Of a DNA stretch of 64,000 bases, positions 61,161-64,000 are shown one piece after another. The stretch spans positions 62,001 to 126,000 of the forward strand of contig PGYB01000002.1 of NCBI GenBank assembly GCA_002839445.1. The letters run 5' to 3'. The DNA comes from Candidatus Riflebacteria bacterium HGW-Riflebacteria-1. Its GTDB lineage: Bacteria > Muiribacteriota > Ozemobacteria > Ozemobacterales > Ozemobacteraceae. The position numbers and the translations under genes are program-made. The notes beneath the pieces were generated by a model, which saw nothing but the letters and a program-made list of their open reading frames with translations, searched no databases and was not told where the DNA came from. Each line of letters starts with the position of its first letter. The first letter of the stretch is position 1.

Positions 61161-63002
61161 ATGAGTCGTCCAGATTATCTGCTTTTCGATAGAAACACCC
61201 GGGCGTTGATTTATGGCCTGCAGACGAAGGCCGTGCAGCGCATGCTCGACTTTGACTACTGCTGTCGCCGCGATATTCCCTCAGTCGGGGGCATGATCGA
61301 TGCCGGCAAATCAGGGTCTGAAAAAATGTTCTGGGGCAAAAAAGAGATCTTCATTCCGATTTATCCCGATATCAAAACTGCCCTGCAGGCCAACGCCGAT
61401 ATCGATGTGTTCATTAATTTCGCCTCGTTCAGAAGCGCTTACGATACCACTCTTGAATCTATGACATTTGACCAGATACGAACTGTCGTTGTGATTGCCG
61501 AGGGCATTCCCGAGCGCCAGGCCCGTCATCTGCGCGCGGTTTCGCAGCAGCGCGGAAAAGTTATCATCGGGCCGGCCACGGTTGGTGGCATTACCGCTGG
61601 TGCGTTCAAGGTCGCCAATACCGGTGGCACAATTGAGAGCATCATCGAATCCAAGCTGCATCGCCCCGGTTCAGTTGGCTTTGTCAGCAAATCCGGCGGT
61701 ATGTCGAATGAAGCTTACAACATCGTTGCACTCAACACCGACGGCCTCTATGAGGGCGTGGCGATTGGCGGCGATGCTTACGCTGGTTCAACACTGCTTG
61801 AGCACCTGCTGCGCTTCGAAGCCAACCCGGCAATCAAGATGCTTGTCTGTCTCGGTGAAGTCGGCGGCGAAGAAGAGTGGAGCATTGTTGAAGCGGTCAA
61901 GACCAAAAAGATCACCAAGCCACTGGTCATGTGGGTAACCGGGACCTCAATCAAACACATGCCGAAGGGCATTCAGTTCGGTCACGCTGGTGCTAAGGCT
62001 GATGCCACACGGGAGACAGCCGAAGCCAAGAATGCGGCGCTGCGCGAAGTCGGTGTTATTGTGCCTGAATCGTTTGACGATTATGACAAGGCGATCAAGA
62101 CCACCTATGACAAGCTGGTTAAAAAAGGCGTCATCAAACCAGCCGCCGATGTTAAGCCGCCGGTAATTCCGATGGATTACGCGGAAGCGGTTGCGCGCAA
62201 TCTCGTGCGCAAACCGACCAACTTTACCTGCACTATTTCCGACGATTCAAAAGACGAGCTGCTCTATGCCGGCCATAAAATCAGCAAAATCATTGGTGAA
62301 AATTACACGCTTGGCGAGACTATCGGTCTGCTCTGGTTCAAAGAGCGCCTGCCGCTCTGGGCTGCCGAGTTCATGGAAATTGTGCTCAAGCTTTGTGCCG
62401 ACCACGGCCCGGCCGTTTCTGGCGCGCACAACACCATAGTTACTGCCCGCGCTGGTCGAGATCTCATGAGTTCTGTCGCAGCCGGTCTGCTTACTATCGG
62501 CCCGCGCTTTGGTGGTGCGGTTGCCGGTGCGGCGCTGATGTTCAAAGATGCTGTTGATCAGGGTCAGACCCCGCAGCAGTTCATTTCGGTCATGAAGAAG
62601 AAAAACATCAAGATTCAGGGCATCGGGCACCGCATTAAAAGCCTTAAGAACCCGGATATGCGCGTTGAATTGCTCAAGGAATACGCGCGCAAGCATTTCC
62701 CGAAGACCAGGCTGCTCGATTACGCGCTCGAAGTTGAACAGCTGACCACAGCCAAGAAAGACACGCTGATTCTGAACGTCGATGGCACAATTGGCGTTCT
62801 GTCTGTCGATATGATGCAGGGTCTGGGCTGGGATGAAGCCCGAATTCAGTCGGTCGTTGACAGCGGCGGGCTCAACGGCCTGTTCCTGCTTGGCCGCACC
62901 ATCGGCATGATTGGCCACTACATGGATCAGAACCGCCAGAAGGCGTCGCTGTATCGTCACCCATGGGACGACATTCTCTACGATCTTCCGGTCGCAGATT
63001 AA
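61161..63002 (+). CDS. aclA: ATP-citrate lyase, catalytic (CoA-ligase/citrate-synthase-like) subunit
   Basis: This 613-residue protein corresponds to the C-terminal part of human ACLY. The first half is a succinyl-CoA-synthetase-alpha-like module with a CoA-binding fold, 'GPATVGGITAGAFKVANTGG', 'VGFVSKSGGMSNE', and the phosphorylated His275 in 'IQFGHAGAKA' (human His760 in GHAGACA). The second half is a citrate-synthase-like domain with 'DHGPAVSGAHNTIVTARAG', 'GPRFGGAVAGAA' and 'GIGHRIKSLKNPD', which cleaves citryl-CoA. All motifs are intact. It has an AGGAAGG ribosome site, sits 20 bases after aclB and is followed by a strong terminator. The oxaloacetate and acetyl-CoA produced could feed carbon fixation or biosynthesis; which of these cannot be told from this window. 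Confidence 0.96.
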   Translation: MSRPDYLLFDRNTRALIYGLQTKAVQRMLDFDYCCRRDIPSVGGMIDAGKSGSEKMFWGKKEIFIPIYPDIKTALQANADIDVFINFASFRSAYDTTLESMTFDQIRTVVVIAEGIPERQARHLRAVSQQRGKVIIGPATVGGITAGAFKVANTGGTIESIIESKLHRPGSVGFVSKSGGMSNEAYNIVALNTDGLYEGVAIGGDAYAGSTLLEHLLRFEANPAIKMLVCLGEVGGEEEWSIVEAVKTKKITKPLVMWVTGTSIKHMPKGIQFGHAGAKADATRETAEAKNAALREVGVIVPESFDDYDKAIKTTYDKLVKKGVIKPAADVKPPVIPMDYAEAVARNLVRKPTNFTCTISDDSKDELLYAGHKISKIIGENYTLGETIGLLWFKERLPLWAAEFMEIVLKLCADHGPAVSGAHNTIVTARAGRDLMSSVAAGLLTIGPRFGGAVAGAALMFKDAVDQGQTPQQFISVMKKKNIKIQGIGHRIKSLKNPDMRVELLKEYARKHFPKTRLLDYALEVEQLTTAKKDTLILNVDGTIGVLSVDMMQGLGWDEARIQSVVDSGGLNGLFLLGRTIGMIGHYMDQNRQKASLYRHPWDDILYDLPVAD

Positions 63003-63025
63003 CGTAAAAAGACTGCATGAAACAG

Positions 63026-63051
63026 GCCGCCGGGGAAACCCGGCGGCTTTT
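63026..63051 (+). terminator. Terminator of aclBA
   Basis: Perfect nine-pair stem GCCGCCGGG / CCCGGCGGC with a GAAA tetraloop, followed by TTTT. Confidence 0.9.
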
Positions 63052-63076
63052 CATTACAGGATGAGGCAACCGGTGG

Positions 63077-63226
63077 TCAAATTGGCTTGCGGCCACCGAT
63101 GACACGCGTCAGAATTATGATAATGGCCACAACGAGCAGGATGTGAATAAATCCGTTGATCGTATAGGATGAAACCATTCCCAACAGCCAGCCTACTATC
63201 AAAATAGTTGCAATCAAATTTAACAT
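63077..63226 (-). CDS. Small lmo0937-family (DUF5670-like) membrane protein
   Basis: A 49-residue peptide, MLNLIATILIVGWLLGM... with a C-terminus ...TRVIGGRKPI. It has two hydrophobic helices separated by a short polar turn and a basic C-terminus. The length and pattern match the small membrane proteins often annotated as lmo0937 family, whose function is unknown. AAGGATAT lies upstream of the ATG as a ribosome site. It follows the PRC-barrel gene on the same strand by 84 bases, a pairing that fits a stress-related envelope role, but that is inference. Confidence 0.7.
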   Translation of the reverse strand: MLNLIATILIVGWLLGMVSSYTINGFIHILLVVAIIIILTRVIGGRKPI

Positions 63227-63310
63227 GTAAGATATCCTTTCATTTCAATGCTGGTTTCTAACATCTGTTGCCAGCGATTTCGCGGAACTGGTCTGTACAT
63301 CAAAGTTGCT

Positions 63311-64000
63311 TCAGCCCGAATGCTCTCTGGCAGTTGGCACATCGCCCCAGTAGCCCGGGCGATTGTAATGCTCATGAAGCTGGGCTTCATAATCACGGTT
63401 CAGGAGAAGTTCCTCCGAGTATTCTGGTGACTTCCTGATGCTTTCGAGTGAAAGCCCAACGAAGACCTTTCCTTCTTCCCAACTGACACGTTCGATCCAT
63501 TGCGGCGAAACAATAACCTTTTTTCCCGGCAACCAGTTTCGCGTACCGATGACCAGATAACGAATCGCCCAGGCCTTGTCATCGATGATAAAATCTTCGA
63601 CATGGCCAATTTCGCCATCAGTGGCCTGAATATAATATTTGCTCACTTCCTTCGTGCTTCGCAATCTGGGATTCCAGACTTTTTTGGGATGGTTCGGTTC
63701 TCGCGATTTTTTCAGGTCAAGCGGAATGTAGGGGTAAGCGCCCCACATTAAAGAACCGCCATAGTATTTTGGCCAGCCAAAATACTCGTAATAATAATCC
63801 TCAAATTGTTGTGAGACGGGCTTGTCATTGCTTATAGCCGGACTGCCTTCAATCTGCGCTCTGGTCAAATTAACGTTGATGTGGCGGTCTTCACTTTTCA
63901 CGCCGGTCAAGGCATAAGGAGAGATCAGCACCTGCCTGTCGGCGAGCCAGGTTCCTGTTTCGGCAATCAGATAGCGAACTGTCCAGTGCTGATCATCGAA
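63311..64000 (-). CDS. PRC-barrel domain protein, 5' end beyond the window
   Basis: The frame is open to the right edge, giving about 229 residues of the C-terminal part, so the true start lies outside. Two PRC-barrel modules are visible. The first is at the edge ('WTVRYLIAETGTWLADRQV', then 'LISPYAL'). The second is further on ('YYIQATDGEIGHVEDFIID', 'AIRYLVIGTRNWLPGKKVI', 'SPQWIERVSW'). Between them is a Tyr-rich linker ('YYYEYFGWPKYYGG'). PRC-barrels occur in photosynthetic reaction-centre H subunits, RimM and many stress-response proteins of unknown role; the tandem form with 'DDxxWxxRYLV' belongs to the last group. No membrane segment is seen in the visible part. Confidence 0.8.
   Translation of the reverse strand, partial: FDDQHWTVRYLIAETGTWLADRQVLISPYALTGVKSEDRHINVNLTRAQIEGSPAISNDKPVSQQFEDYYYEYFGWPKYYGGSLMWGAYPYIPLDLKKSREPNHPKKVWNPRLRSTKEVSKYYIQATDGEIGHVEDFIIDDKAWAIRYLVIGTRNWLPGKKVIVSPQWIERVSWEEGKVFVGLSLESIRKSPEYSEELLLNRDYEAQLHEHYNRPGYWGDVPTAREHSG

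Overview
The window reads as chromosomal DNA from an uncultured, probably Gram-negative (diderm) bacterium. It has lipoprotein and Sec signal peptides, a PilB/GspE-type ATPase, several very large secreted Ig-repeat proteins, HAMP-linked class III nucleotidyl cyclases and ATP-citrate lyase. Several genes have clear Shine-Dalgarno sites and sigma70-like promoters. The mix of giant secreted repeat proteins, many cyclases and dispersed palindromic repeats reminds me of Candidatus Riflebacteria or similar deep-branching lineages. That placement is an impression, not a result. No rRNA, tRNA, CRISPR array, transposase or phage gene was seen.

Layout: (1) 1-6239 (-) is the 5' part of a giant secreted Ig-repeat protein that runs off the left edge. 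(2) 6.48-8.4 kb holds an orphan hicB antitoxin preceded by a 12-codon remnant of hicA, a divergent DUF2877-like protein and a hypothetical protein. (3) 8.5-15.3 kb (-) holds hisS with a 44-codon ORF in front of it, then an operon of a BsuPI-domain lipoprotein, a PilB-type ATPase with a roughly 580-residue repeat tail, and a PP2C-like protein. (4) 15.7-18.8 kb (+) holds a secreted glycine-zipper protein behind a perfect consensus promoter, and purD. (5) 18.8-31.1 kb holds a secreted phospholipase D family protein (-) and, divergent from it, a 3224-residue lipoprotein with about 24 tandem Ig-like repeats (+). (6) 31.3-36.1 kb (-) holds a small membrane protein, clpB and a TerB-like membrane protein. 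(7) 36.3-40.8 kb holds a secreted peptidylarginine-deiminase homologue (+), an intact class III cyclase (-) and a TPR membrane protein (-). (8) 41.1-52.3 kb (+) is a 3668-residue secreted Ig-repeat protein with a glycine-rich insert. (9) 52.3-58.2 kb (-) holds two overlapping genes for large receptor cyclases. (10) 58.4-64 kb holds a D-lactate-dehydrogenase-type protein (-), aclB-aclA (+), a 49-residue membrane peptide (-) and a PRC-barrel protein that runs off the right edge (-).

The most interesting observation is the cyclase pair at 52306-58246. The two catalytic domains have complementary losses. The upstream protein keeps both metal-binding aspartates but has lost the base-binding and transition-state residues. 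The downstream protein has lost both aspartates but keeps Lys, Thr, Asn and Arg. This is the division of labour of C1 and C2 in mammalian transmembrane adenylyl cyclases, and it predicts an obligate heterodimeric two-receptor cyclase. Other points of note are the PilB ATPase fused to YPGxFKPWQF repeats, the secreted PAD homologue, the internally deleted hicA, and two families of intergenic palindromes, one of which appears to supply the clpB stop codon.
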